The notes below the pieces were generated by a model, which saw nothing but the letters and a program-made list of their open reading frames with translations, ran no database searches and had not been told where the DNA came from. A stretch of 24,079 nt of DNA, taken from positions 1-24,079 of the forward strand of contig DKPS01000104.1 of assembly GCA_002471345.1 (NCBI GenBank), in the 5' to 3' direction. Shown here in pieces: positions 14,403-23,300 of this stretch. The stretch comes from Saprospiraceae bacterium UBA7328 (GTDB lineage Bacteria > Bacteroidota > Bacteroidia > Chitinophagales > Saprospiraceae). The stretch's first letter is position 1. Every line of letters begins with the position of its first letter. Position numbers and translations under genes: made by a program.

Positions 14403-15173
14403 GTGGTAAGAGGCAGATTAAATGGAAGTTCACTTTCTGAATTGGAGACTCTTCTTGTTGCTGCCCCCTACTCTCATGGACCATTTCATTATGGAGGAGG
14501 AATGATATTTGGGCCGGACGGGAAATTGTACATTACAATTGGAGAAAGAAACTTGTTTGAGCACAATAATCCCGTGCTACCATTAGCACAAGATTTTTCG
14601 GATAAAAGAGGAAAGGTTTTTAGAATAAATCCTGATGGTTCAATTCCTGAAGACAACCCAGATTTTGGACCTCAAGCTGTAAAAGGTCTATATGCTATTG
14701 GTATCAGAGCGACACAAGGACTTGCAGTTGACTCAAATACTGATGAAATATGGTTTAGTGATCATGGAACAATACAAGGTGATGAACTAAATATTTTGGA
14801 ATCAGGAGCAAACTATGGTTGGCCGCATCGCACTAGTGGGAAATACAGATCTGAAGGTTACAATCCTCCTATAGATTCTAATCTAGTCTTCACTGACCCT
14901 ATACATTCATGGGATCAGACAGTTGCACCTACCGGCTTGACTTTTTATGAAGGTTCAGATTTTCCTCAATGGAAAGGCAATCTAATAGTTCCTGGTCTCA
15001 GCAAAGGAAGCCATTGGAGAATAAACATTGAAGACCAAAAAGTAATAGGAGTCGAAGAGTTATTTATAAATGATAGAGTTAGATTGAGAAAAGCGGTAGT
15101 TTCTCCAAAAGGCAAGTTATATCTGCTCACTGATGAAGAAAATGGAAAACTAATAAGAATAAAAAATGGATGA
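14403..15173 (+). CDS. C-terminal fragment: PQQ-dependent sugar dehydrogenase-like propeller
   Basis: 256 residues from a GTG that is probably not a real start. Homology-like sequence extends upstream in this frame to about 14255 (NSHGQVHSYNAGWFQ, LLDPDFIDNKYIYISYAAE), where the frame meets the TGA at 14235 and the presumed frameshift. Retained features include HYGGGMIFGPDG (H29, matching the catalytic His of soluble glucose dehydrogenase), GIRATQGLAVD (R102, PQQ-contacting Arg), the DHG...GDELNILESGANYGWP block and the terminal KLYLLTDEENG. There is no start signal or signal peptide of its own, so it is unlikely to work as a free-standing enzyme. Confidence 0.72.
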   Translation: MVRGRLNGSSLSELETLLVAAPYSHGPFHYGGGMIFGPDGKLYITIGERNLFEHNNPVLPLAQDFSDKRGKVFRINPDGSIPEDNPDFGPQAVKGLYAIGIRATQGLAVDSNTDEIWFSDHGTIQGDELNILESGANYGWPHRTSGKYRSEGYNPPIDSNLVFTDPIHSWDQTVAPTGLTFYEGSDFPQWKGNLIVPGLSKGSHWRINIEDQKVIGVEELFINDRVRLRKAVVSPKGKLYLLTDEENGKLIRIKNG

Positions 15174-15235
15174 TGAGAATCCTTAATCACATTTATTATC
15201 TCTCCATTGAATTTCTCAATGTTTTGGTTTTATGA

Positions 15236-15276
15236 CATAAAAAAATCGCATTCTGAACTTCAGGATGCGATTTTCA
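15236..15276. terminator. Bidirectional intrinsic terminator
   Basis: Stem AAATCGCATTCTG pairs with CAGGATGCGATTT (one T-G pair) around a short AACTT loop. It is flanked by A-run on the left and T-run on the right, so it can terminate both strands. It sits between the convergent sugar dehydrogenase locus (+) and the Met-rich secreted protein gene (-), exactly where a shared terminator is expected. Confidence 0.85.
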
Positions 15277-15295
15277 TTCTTAATGTTTTAATTTT

Positions 15296-16003
15296 TTAGA
15301 AGCCGAAACCGCCTCCCATTTGACCCATACTAGCTGTAAACTCCTCAAGAGTCATCTCTGTATAGCCATCTGTATTTATCATTAGTGATGTAGCATCACA
15401 TGTAGCTTCAAATGCTTTTGCTGTAGTTGTCATGACAACTGGACCCATATTAGCAATTATTTCAAGAGGAAAACCTTTAAATTGCTCCATGTCTACGCCC
15501 TGAATAAGCGCAGCATTAGTACTGATTTCTTCAGTAATATAAGCTTCAATTACTATGTCAGGATTGGTAACAGGTGATGCTTCCATTTTATAACAAGTAA
15601 AGCCAGCAATTTCTTTAGTATCACTTTCATCATAAGTGATGTTAAGCTCGCTCATTGGGTTGTCTCCTTCTGCTTTCATTTTTTCCATTTCAGCTTTTGT
15701 CATTGGAATCAAAAACTTTTGGCCCATCATATCAAATGTCATTTTCATTCCCTCAGTATCTAACTTCATCATAATATTTATCATGCCACCCATCATATTA
15801 TTGACAGTGAGAGATTCGTCTCCTAAATAGTAAACATCTGTCGTGGATCCTTTCATCATTTCCATTTGAGCTTGGATTTGGGGATTGTCGGATGTTGCCT
15901 CGGTTATTTCATATGAAATATGACCTTGATCTTGGCCAAAAATGGACTGTGTCATAATTACTCCAAAGATCAAAGAGAAAATTAATTTTGAATACTTCAT
16001 CAT
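15296..16003 (-). CDS. Secreted Met-rich protein (DUF4412/GLPGLI-like)
   Basis: 235 residues. A signal peptide (MMKYSKLIFSLIFGVIMTQS, cleavage likely before QDQG) implies export to the periplasm or beyond. The mature part starts HISYEIT and has the alternating strands seen in DUF4412/GLPGLI-like Bacteroidota proteins, with AGFTCYKMEA as one recognisable strand. I count 27 Met, concentrated in residues about 47-125 (EMMKG, NNMMGGM, INIMMK, FDMMG), and only two Cys. Function unknown. Met clusters can bind Cu(I) or absorb oxidants, but that is a guess. The end is Gly-rich (MGGGFGF). It runs into the shared terminator. Confidence 0.75.
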   Translation of the reverse strand: MMKYSKLIFSLIFGVIMTQSIFGQDQGHISYEITEATSDNPQIQAQMEMMKGSTTDVYYLGDESLTVNNMMGGMINIMMKLDTEGMKMTFDMMGQKFLIPMTKAEMEKMKAEGDNPMSELNITYDESDTKEIAGFTCYKMEASPVTNPDIVIEAYITEEISTNAALIQGVDMEQFKGFPLEIIANMGPVVMTTTAKAFEATCDATSLMINTDGYTEMTLEEFTASMGQMGGGFGF

Positions 16004-16106
16004 GTTTTTATTTTTGTTTGAATATAATTTATTTAGTAGTTCGTTCTATTGACGTAAGAATTAGATAAAAGTTAGTGCTCCTTCGATTATAGTTTTCTTA
16101 AAATTT

Positions 16107-16649
16107 TCAGACCACCCATTCATCGATATATTTTGCCACAATTTTTGCTAAGTTTTCTGCATCTGCAATAGCTCTATGATGGATTCCGGTGAACTCAAAT
16201 CCTTCCTTCTTTGTAATTGCTTTGAGACCTCTTTCTACTTTATCATCTTTCATCGCATGATATTGTTTCTTGATATTAATGCTGGCATCTAACCATTCAC
16301 TTTCTAATTTATGCAATTCACAATCTCCTCCCAATAATCTTGGATCTGCAGGTCCCCAAGAACATAAAATATAGTCATCAGAATCTATTTCGCAAAAATC
16401 CATGAAAGCACTGACCACTTTCGGAAACTTATCAGCTCTATCTACATTTTCTTGCTGGATTGTAGTAAGTTTTTTGCAAAAACCTGAAAGTTGAGGATTG
16501 ACTATAGGTTTTATGAATTTTGAAAAAATATCTACAACTTGACCGTATTCATCTAACTTATAAGCCCCTATTTCTATCACTTCAGTTATACCTTTAGGAG
16601 GCCTACCCATCCAACATGTAGCTTCTAGGTCATAGGCTATGTATCTCAC
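16107..16649 (-). CDS. DEDDh 3'-5' exonuclease (ERI1/KapD-like)
   Basis: 180 residues. ExoI motif D7-x-E9 (AYDLEATCW), ExoII acidic residue D102 (SWGPADPRLL), and ExoIII H158-x4-D163 (HHRAIADAE) give the four acidic residues plus His of the DEDDh group. The DLEATCW start and the short length with no other domain match the ERI1/3'hExo and KapD-like branch, which trims RNA, rather than the DnaQ proofreading subunit. The start codon is GTG (16647-16649). Same direction as the acyltransferase upstream, with only about 33 bp between, so probably co-transcribed with it. Confidence 0.87.
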   Translation of the reverse strand: MRYIAYDLEATCWMGRPPKGITEVIEIGAYKLDEYGQVVDIFSKFIKPIVNPQLSGFCKKLTTIQQENVDRADKFPKVVSAFMDFCEIDSDDYILCSWGPADPRLLGGDCELHKLESEWLDASINIKKQYHAMKDDKVERGLKAITKKEGFEFTGIHHRAIADAENLAKIVAKYIDEWVV

Positions 16650-16682
16650 AATAGGTATTTAAAGTTCATAAATTGAAAAAGG

Positions 16683-18377
16683 TTAAGCTGAAATTAATTC
16701 TGTTTTTTCTTGTAGTCTTTTCTTTAAATCGTAGCCTAAGAGTCTGTTATGATAAAAATAAAGCAACTTTAAGTTCATAGTCTTGTACTTGCTTTCTGTT
16801 TTATACCAAGGTTTATTAACATGAAATGAACTGAGATGTTTAATTCCATCGTCTATCACTTTTTCTATACCTTCATGCAGTATCGGAGCCAGTTTAAGTT
16901 CTCCATTAACACTCATTACCTTTAACTCCTCAATGAGTTCTCTAACTAAGCTATGATAATTGTCTTTTTCAAGTTCTACTTGATCTGAAGACAATCCGAG
17001 TAACGTGAATTTGTCCAAATCAGAATATTTCTTTTCTACTAAATAGTATGCAGAGAATGCTACAACATGGCTAGACAATACCACATTTTCAGTCTTGTAA
17101 CTTTCTACTATTTGTTGCGCTAATACTCTTGTATAAACATCATTTCGTTGTTTATCTAAGGTCACTTTCTCTTCACTAATAAAGTGTTGTTCAATATCTA
17201 TAATTTCACCATTTTTCAAACTATTGCCTTGATCATCTAAAATATTTCCAAAAACATCAATAGGCTCTCCAAATGACATATAAACCTCAGTGTCAGACTT
17301 TAGGAATCTTTGTAATAGATGGAAAAACGAAGCTTTTTTCTTAGATTTTGAAGATATATAATTGGCTCGGCCTTCTTTTCTCAAATGCTGATTCACCAGT
17401 TCTTCAGCTTCAAAAATGAAATGATAGCTGACCACAAGTGGGACAATCATCACTTTTTTATTTAACCCATTCTTATAATTATAATTTTGAGCTTCTATTA
17501 GTGTTCCTAGTAATCCATATTTAAGGCTATCCTCCAAAGCTCCACTTCTTGATCTGGTTCCGCCAGGAAAAAACACGGTATTTAAATCCTTTAAAAAGCT
17601 GATTACACTAAACTCCTTGAGAGTGTTTAGATAAATACCATTTCTCTTTCTTCTGTCAATTTTATAGGCACCTAGTCTGCTGATGTAATAGGCAGCTAAT
17701 TCATAATCATACAAATTAAGTCCAGCACCATAGGAGAATGCTGGAAGTCCTGTCATAGTCTCAATGCCGTATCCGATAAGTGGAGAATCAAGATTACTAA
17801 AATGTGTAGGGACAACTACAACGGAGGTTCGATCAAATAATGATCTAATTTTCTCTACAGGGCCTGTAACTTTGAATTTATTTAGGACTTCATCTCTTTT
17901 TCCCCACCACATTCCATTCTGATCTTTCTTATACCAAGGATTGTAAATGGCACCAAACATTCGAGTTAAAAATTTTCTCGCAAAAAGAAAAGTTTTGGGA
18001 ACGAAATCTCCTGGAATCTCCTCAGCATATCTCCTTATTATCTTTTTACATAAATCTTGATATTTTGCTTGTTGACCTTCTTCAGTAAGCGCTATTCTTT
18101 TGAATTCTGAGCCTAACTCCTTCCAGTAGTCTAATTCATCTGGAGGATCTACTTGCCAGGGTATGTTTTTGGATCTTATGGTTTCAGAGTGTATGGTCTG
18201 TTTGAGTACATCAGGTAGGTTGTCGCCGTACTTTTCTAGAATACTTTTATAGCTAAGTTCCCCTAACTCTTCTACTATTTTTTTTCTGTCACGATAGAAT
18301 CTTGAGATTGGCCAATCCGTAAGATTTTCGATTATGGACGGGAAAGGTCCCTTAAATTCTATCTTATTCTCCGCCAA
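16683..18377 (-). CDS. PlsB-like glycerol-3-phosphate/1-acyl-glycerol-3-phosphate acyltransferase
   Basis: 564 residues. The acyltransferase signature H192-x4-D197 (PTHFSNLDSPL) is followed by FFPGGTRSRSG (269-279), the substrate-binding block of PlsB/PlsC enzymes. The long N- and C-terminal arms (about 180 and 250 residues) are PlsB-like in size, although E. coli PlsB is longer. Expected role: acylation of glycerol-3-phosphate or lysophosphatidate at the inner membrane in phospholipid synthesis. The start is TTG (18375-18377), overlapping the engB stop by 14 bp; no in-frame ATG lies nearby, so translational coupling to engB is likely. Confidence 0.85.
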   Translation of the reverse strand: MAENKIEFKGPFPSIIENLTDWPISRFYRDRKKIVEELGELSYKSILEKYGDNLPDVLKQTIHSETIRSKNIPWQVDPPDELDYWKELGSEFKRIALTEEGQQAKYQDLCKKIIRRYAEEIPGDFVPKTFLFARKFLTRMFGAIYNPWYKKDQNGMWWGKRDEVLNKFKVTGPVEKIRSLFDRTSVVVVPTHFSNLDSPLIGYGIETMTGLPAFSYGAGLNLYDYELAAYYISRLGAYKIDRRKRNGIYLNTLKEFSVISFLKDLNTVFFPGGTRSRSGALEDSLKYGLLGTLIEAQNYNYKNGLNKKVMIVPLVVSYHFIFEAEELVNQHLRKEGRANYISSKSKKKASFFHLLQRFLKSDTEVYMSFGEPIDVFGNILDDQGNSLKNGEIIDIEQHFISEEKVTLDKQRNDVYTRVLAQQIVESYKTENVVLSSHVVAFSAYYLVEKKYSDLDKFTLLGLSSDQVELEKDNYHSLVRELIEELKVMSVNGELKLAPILHEGIEKVIDDGIKHLSSFHVNKPWYKTESKYKTMNLKLLYFYHNRLLGYDLKKRLQEKTELISA

Positions 18378-18990
18378 GATTCTGATTTGTTTCTAATATA
18401 AAATTCAAAACCTCATCTCTTCCTTTATTAGTCTCAGATGAAGTGATGAAAAGCGAAGGTAATGATTCCCATGTTTCTAACATCTTATTTTTAAAAATGG
18501 AAACATTCTTTTCTAGTTCAAGTGGTTTCAATTTGTCACTTTTTGTAAAAACAATTACAAAAGGAATAGTATTCTCTCCTAACCAATTGGCGAATTCCAA
18601 ATCTATATCCTGAGGAGGTATTCTAGTATCCACTAACTGTAGAACACAGACCAAATTTGGCCTTTTGGATAGATATTGATCGATCATCTTCCTCCATTTC
18701 GCTCTTTGCACTTTTGATATTCGTGCATACCCGTATCCAGGTAAGTCCATGATATTCCATTGGTTGTTCACTACGTAGAGGTTTAGAGCTTGTGTTTTAC
18801 CAGGAGTATTTGAAGTACGAGCAAAGTTCTTTCTTTCTATTAGAGTGTTAATTAATGACGACTTTCCTACATTGGATCGGCCAATAAATGCATATTCAGG
18901 TCTTTCAGTCTCTTGAATAGCATGAGGTTTGACAAAACTCCCTTTGAAGTCGATCGATTTAATCTTGAATTCTGGTATAATCTTTGGCAT
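18364..18990 (-). CDS. engB: Ribosome biogenesis GTPase EngB (YsxC/YihA)
   Basis: 208 residues, the usual size for the family. GTPase motifs in order: G1 GRSNVGKSS (37-45), G2 region NTPGKTQ with Thr 62 or 66, G3 DLPGYGYA (82-89), G4 TKSD (149-152), and a G5-like ITSSETNKG. EngB is an essential GTPase for late assembly of the large ribosomal subunit. It is the first gene of a (-) strand group with the PlsB-like and exonuclease genes. Confidence 0.96.
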   Translation of the reverse strand: MPKIIPEFKIKSIDFKGSFVKPHAIQETERPEYAFIGRSNVGKSSLINTLIERKNFARTSNTPGKTQALNLYVVNNQWNIMDLPGYGYARISKVQRAKWRKMIDQYLSKRPNLVCVLQLVDTRIPPQDIDLEFANWLGENTIPFVIVFTKSDKLKPLELEKNVSIFKNKMLETWESLPSLFITSSETNKGRDEVLNFILETNQNLGGE

Positions 18991-19695
18991 CTATTAATAC
19001 GTAATGAAATTGGACATTCTATTATGATCAAAAGAATTTACAACTTTTAAAACCAACAGGAGGTCTTACTAAAAAGTTCGACCTCCTTTTTTATTTTGTA
19101 AAAATTGTCTAAATACGATTTATCTCTTCTAGACAAAGGTAACAGGACTCTTGGTCCTTTTAAATTTTTGCGAAAGTTTAGAAGGATTAATTACAGTTAT
19201 GACCATTGCTTGGATGGAATCCTGAGCCCATTAATAACCACAAACTAATTAAATTAAACCTTGATTCTGCTTTCTTATAATTCTTCTCATACATCAAATT
19301 AATCTTTAGGGTGTTAATGTAGAAAAAGAGGCGTTTCTATTTGGGCTTTTAAGGGAAATATTTTTGATTTAGAACCGATGAAAAATATTAATCCAAATTT
19401 TGATAAATGCATTGTGTGTTCAGAAAAATGGCTTCTGATCTCTTGAATTCTCAATTTTGAAAATGTTTCTTTATCTTAATCACACATGGGACATGTTTTT
19501 TAATACCATTCAAAGACTATTATTTTCCTTGAAGTAAAGTATCAAAAGAGAAAAATAGCATCTTAGTAAAGTGATATTCAAATTTTGAAATCAAAAACAT
19601 AAATGATTTTACCACTCTATTCAAAACATAAAATAACTTGCAAGCTTTATATAGAGAATAAATCTTCATATAGATTTTGACCCTAATTGTTATAA
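18991..19695. other. 705-bp gene-free region between engB and the response regulator
   Basis: AT-rich, with no ORF of credible length on either strand. Structures seen: a terminator hairpin at 19059-19092 on the + strand; a short hairpin AGGAC/GTCCT (19144-19158) followed by T-rich sequence; and a palindrome ACATG-GGA-CATGT (19484-19496) running into six T. The region must hold the promoters of engB (-) and the response regulator (+). It is large for divergent promoters in such a compact segment, so a small RNA or a decayed gene is possible. Confidence 0.5.
19059..19092 (+). terminator. Intrinsic terminator without an upstream + strand gene
   Basis: GGAGGTC (19059-19065) pairs perfectly with GACCTCC (19080-19086); an inner ACT/AGT stem closes an AAAA loop. 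Six T follow immediately (19087-19092), so it terminates + strand transcription. The nearest upstream + strand gene is several kb away and everything between is on the - strand. It may end a small RNA starting near 19000 or block antisense transcription. Confidence 0.65.
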
Positions 19696-20340
19696 ATGAA
19701 AAAACATACAGTAATTATAGCAGATCCTGAATTTTTAAGTAGGCAAGGATTAAAAGCCATGATTAGCTCGAAGCCATTTTATGAAGTAGTAGGAGAGGCT
19801 AAAAGGCATGAGGAATTAGAAATGTTACTTCAAAGAGAATCACCAGATCTGATTATAATTGACTACAATCAACATGGCTATTTTGGAATTGAAACTATTT
19901 CCATGATTTCTGATCTTAGTCCTACAACTAATATTGTAGTAGTAAGCGATGATGATGATAAGAGGTCCATATATGAGGTTTTAGAAAGAGGAATCTCTAA
20001 CTATGTGACCAAAAAATGTGAAGAGCATGAGATCCAAATGGCTATAGATTCCGCTCTCAAAAGTCAAAAATTCTATTGTTCAAAAATTTTAGATATAATA
20101 ATAAGCAAGTCTTTTGGAAATAATCCTAAAGATGGTACTATTGATCATCTGACAGAAAGAGAAAGAGATGTACTTACTCAATTCGCTTCCGGAAAACTGG
20201 CCAAAGAAATATCTTCTGAACTTAACGTCAGTATTCACACAGTATATACACACCGGAAAAACATAATGAAAAAATTAAAGCTTAATTCTCCAGTTCAGTT
20301 GGTGATGTTTGCAGTAAATAATGGATTAGTTGAATTTTAG
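19696..20340 (+). CDS. LuxR/NarL-type response regulator
   Basis: 214 residues. The receiver domain (1-125) has D10, the phospho-acceptor D56 (DLIIIDYNQ), S84 in the Thr/Ser position (VVVSDD) and a Lys at 106/107 (YVTKKC). The second residue of the usual Asp-Asp pair is Pro (ADPE). A LuxR-type HTH lies at about 150-208 (LTERERDVL, IHTVYTHRKNIMKKL). No histidine kinase is adjacent, so it is an orphan regulator. It is convergent with smc and their stop codons overlap, leaving no room for a separate terminator. Confidence 0.92.
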   Translation: MKKHTVIIADPEFLSRQGLKAMISSKPFYEVVGEAKRHEELEMLLQRESPDLIIIDYNQHGYFGIETISMISDLSPTTNIVVVSDDDDKRSIYEVLERGISNYVTKKCEEHEIQMAIDSALKSQKFYCSKILDIIISKSFGNNPKDGTIDHLTERERDVLTQFASGKLAKEISSELNVSIHTVYTHRKNIMKKLKLNSPVQLVMFAVNNGLVEF

Positions 20341-23300
20341 TTTTTACTGAACAAATCGACTTTGTTAAATTCTCTAAAATCAACTGCGGCGACACCAGAC
20401 ACACCAGTTTCTTGCATAAATACTCCATATAGAATATCCATTTCGGCCATGGTCGACTTATTATGAGTCACAATCACAAACTGAGAATCTTTAGAAAAAG
20501 TGCGAATAATATTATTGAATTTTTGAATATTGATATCATCCAATGGTGCATCAACCTCATCGAAAATACAGAAAGGTGCAGGTTTTAAAAGATACAATGC
20601 AAAGAGGAAAGAAACAGCTGTTAGTGTTTTTTCACCACCTGATAATTGATTAATTGATTTTGGTTTTTTGCCTTTAGGTTTTGCAACTATTTCTATGCTG
20701 GAATCTAAAGGTGTATCTGCATTTAGAAGTACAATATCGCAATCATCATCCTCAGAGAATAAACTTCTGAATACCTCTTTAAAATGAACTCTAATCTGAT
20801 CTAATGCTGTTGTAAAAAGATCAGAAGCTGTTTGTTCTATATCTCTTATGGTTTCTTCCAAATTGACTTTTGCATCCAGAATGTCATCTCGCTCTGTTGT
20901 TATTTTATCTACTCTTAATTTGATTTCATTATATGCTTCAATAGCAAGTGGATTGATATCCCCAAAGCTTTTAAGTTTAATCTGAAGGCTTTCTCTCTGA
21001 ATTCCTAAATCATCTAAATCTACTTCTACATAGCTCTCTGGCACTTCGTATTTGGTGATATTCTCGTTGAATTCCACTTCAATCCTATCTTTCCATCCTC
21101 TTAATTTGATTTTCTTATCATTTAATTTTTCTCGAAGTGTTGAAATCAAATGAATCACTCTATCTCTTTTTCCTCTTAACTCAAATATTTCTTTCTCCTT
21201 ATCATAGATTCCAGATTTAGTATTGAAGAATTCCTCTTCTTGGTTGTTCAACTTCTGAAATTGTTCTTTTTCATTAGCATAGAGTTTGACCACTTTCGAT
21301 TTGACCTCTTCAAGACTCTTTAACAATTCTTCAATACGTTCACCGTTCTTGGTTATGGTTACTTTGTTTTCTTTTTGCCTGTTTTCTTTTTCAGATTTTG
21401 TCTTATTGATTTGATCGATGTCCCTTTGAATGAGATTTATCTGATTTTCATTTTTCAAGATTTGATTTTGCATTTCATCTTTAGCAGTTCTGGCAAGTTC
21501 AAATTCTTTGTGGTACTTATCAAAATCAGATTTCATCTGCTCGATATTGCTTTCCTCTAATGTCTTTTCTGAGAATGTTTCGCCTAACTTTTCAAGAGCC
21601 TCTAATTCACTCTCCACATTCAGTATATGCTGTTGAGCACCTTTGTTTTTCTCACTAAGTTCAATGGCAATATTTCTTCTCACACTAAATCTAGTAGTGA
21701 TTACATTCTTTTCGTTTTCAGCATTTTTAACATGCTTTGATAAAGATTGAAGTTTTTCTCTTTTATCATTTATTTGTTCAAAATAGTAGCTTCCCTCTAA
21801 ATTCACTTTTTCAAGAGTAGTGGTAAGACCTACTATTTGCTTTTCTAGCTTTCCAATTCTATCCTTCAGTTTTTCTAGATTTTTACGCCTACCAATATTT
21901 GCCCCTTCAAAAAGTGTAGCAGATCCTCCTCTCAATTCGCCTTTCTTGTATATTATAAGCTCTTTCGGCAGAAGAATCGTCATATCTGCACTAATATTCT
22001 CAGACACTAATTCTTCAAAACTGCCATCATAAATAAAGGATTGCTCACTTAACAGTTCAATGACATCTTTAAACTCATTATCGAAACTAAGTTGATTAAT
22101 AAGTGGAGAGAATTTATCCGAAGGAGCTGCATTCTTAATTGACTTTGAATTTACATTTATAAAGAAATTCACTTTGCCTTTTTGAGCATCTCTAACCATT
22201 TTATTTAGATCAAATGCTATCTCAGAACTATCAACGATTATATGCTGCAGAACCGGTGCAAAAAACAACTCTATAATATCTTGATATTCTGGATCTTTTA
22301 TATCTAGCACATCAGAAAGTAGTTGCTTGTCAATTCTATTTTCACTGTTCAGATACTGAATTGACTCGGTAAACCCCCCATAGCTATTTATTACATTTTC
22401 TAATAGCTCTTCTCTTTGTTTTGACTTATCTCTTTTGAGTTCTATTGCTCTGATTTCTTCTTTTAGCTCATTAATTTCTTGCTCATTAATGGCATGGCTT
22501 TCTTCAAGTTTCTGAAGAGACTGAAATTGATCATTATATTTTAGTGATAAATTTGAAAAGGTCTCTTCTGATTTTGAAAGATTAATTTGCAATTCTTCTA
22601 ACTGCAAATTAACCTCTTCTTCTTCTTTAACCTTAACTACAAGCTGATCCTTAAGTAAGCTTATTTGACTTTGCTTTACACTGATTTCTCTTTTAGACTT
22701 TTCAATACTTTTCCGAAGGTTATCCTTCTCTTGCTGACCTGATACTAGATTAGTCCTAATGCTATCATATACTTTTCGTACTGCTTCAAATGAATGTAAC
22801 TTTTGTTCGTACTCATTTTTTTGATTTTCTATATTACTACTCTGGTCTTTTCTTATGTTTTGTTTTATCTGAAGTTCTTTGTCCAAATTTGACAGTTCAG
22901 ATTCGAGAATTTGACTTTCTGATTCGGCATTTTTAAGACCTGAATTCAAAAATGTTAATTCATTTTGAGCTATCCCCTTTTGATTTTCAAGAGCTGCTAT
23001 TTGATCTTTAAGTCTATTATGAGTCTTTTGAAAATCTGAAAGTTGCCCCTCTTTTTCTAATACCTCTTTTTTTATTTTTTGTAAAGCTGACTCTTTCGTA
23101 TTCAGGTTTGAAGAAGTTTCAATATCTTTTTTCGACTCTTCATTTAATTTAAGTTGTAATTCACTTATCTCACTATTTAACTTTTTTCCATTTCTTGTAG
23201 CCCATGAAAGAGATACAAGTTTGAAATCTTCTTTAACTTTTAAATAGCGTTCAGTTCTTCTTGCTTGTTTTTCAAATGCCTTGAGGTTTGATTCTAGTTC

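Larger units (their letters stand above)
13606..15173 (+). pseudogene. Broken NTF2-like + PQQ-type sugar dehydrogenase fusion gene
   Basis: The whole locus reads as one secreted protein of about 522 residues if two lesions are repaired: the TAA at 14158-14160, and a one-base loss in the G run 14255-14259. Adding one G there turns the frame into HAWGDISPNSHGQVHSYNAG, which leads straight into the downstream dehydrogenase half. Order: signal peptide, NTF2/lumazine-binding-like domain, short linker, six-bladed glucose/sorbosone dehydrogenase propeller. With both lesions the propeller cannot be made as one chain, so the gene is probably inactive, unless the lesions are sequence errors. Confidence 0.75.

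Noticed and set aside
19004..19050. Two overlapping tiny ORFs (7 and 8 codons) before the hairpin, like an attenuation leader
   Set aside because: They have no regulatory codon run and no downstream + strand operon to attenuate; ORFs this short occur by chance in AT-rich DNA.
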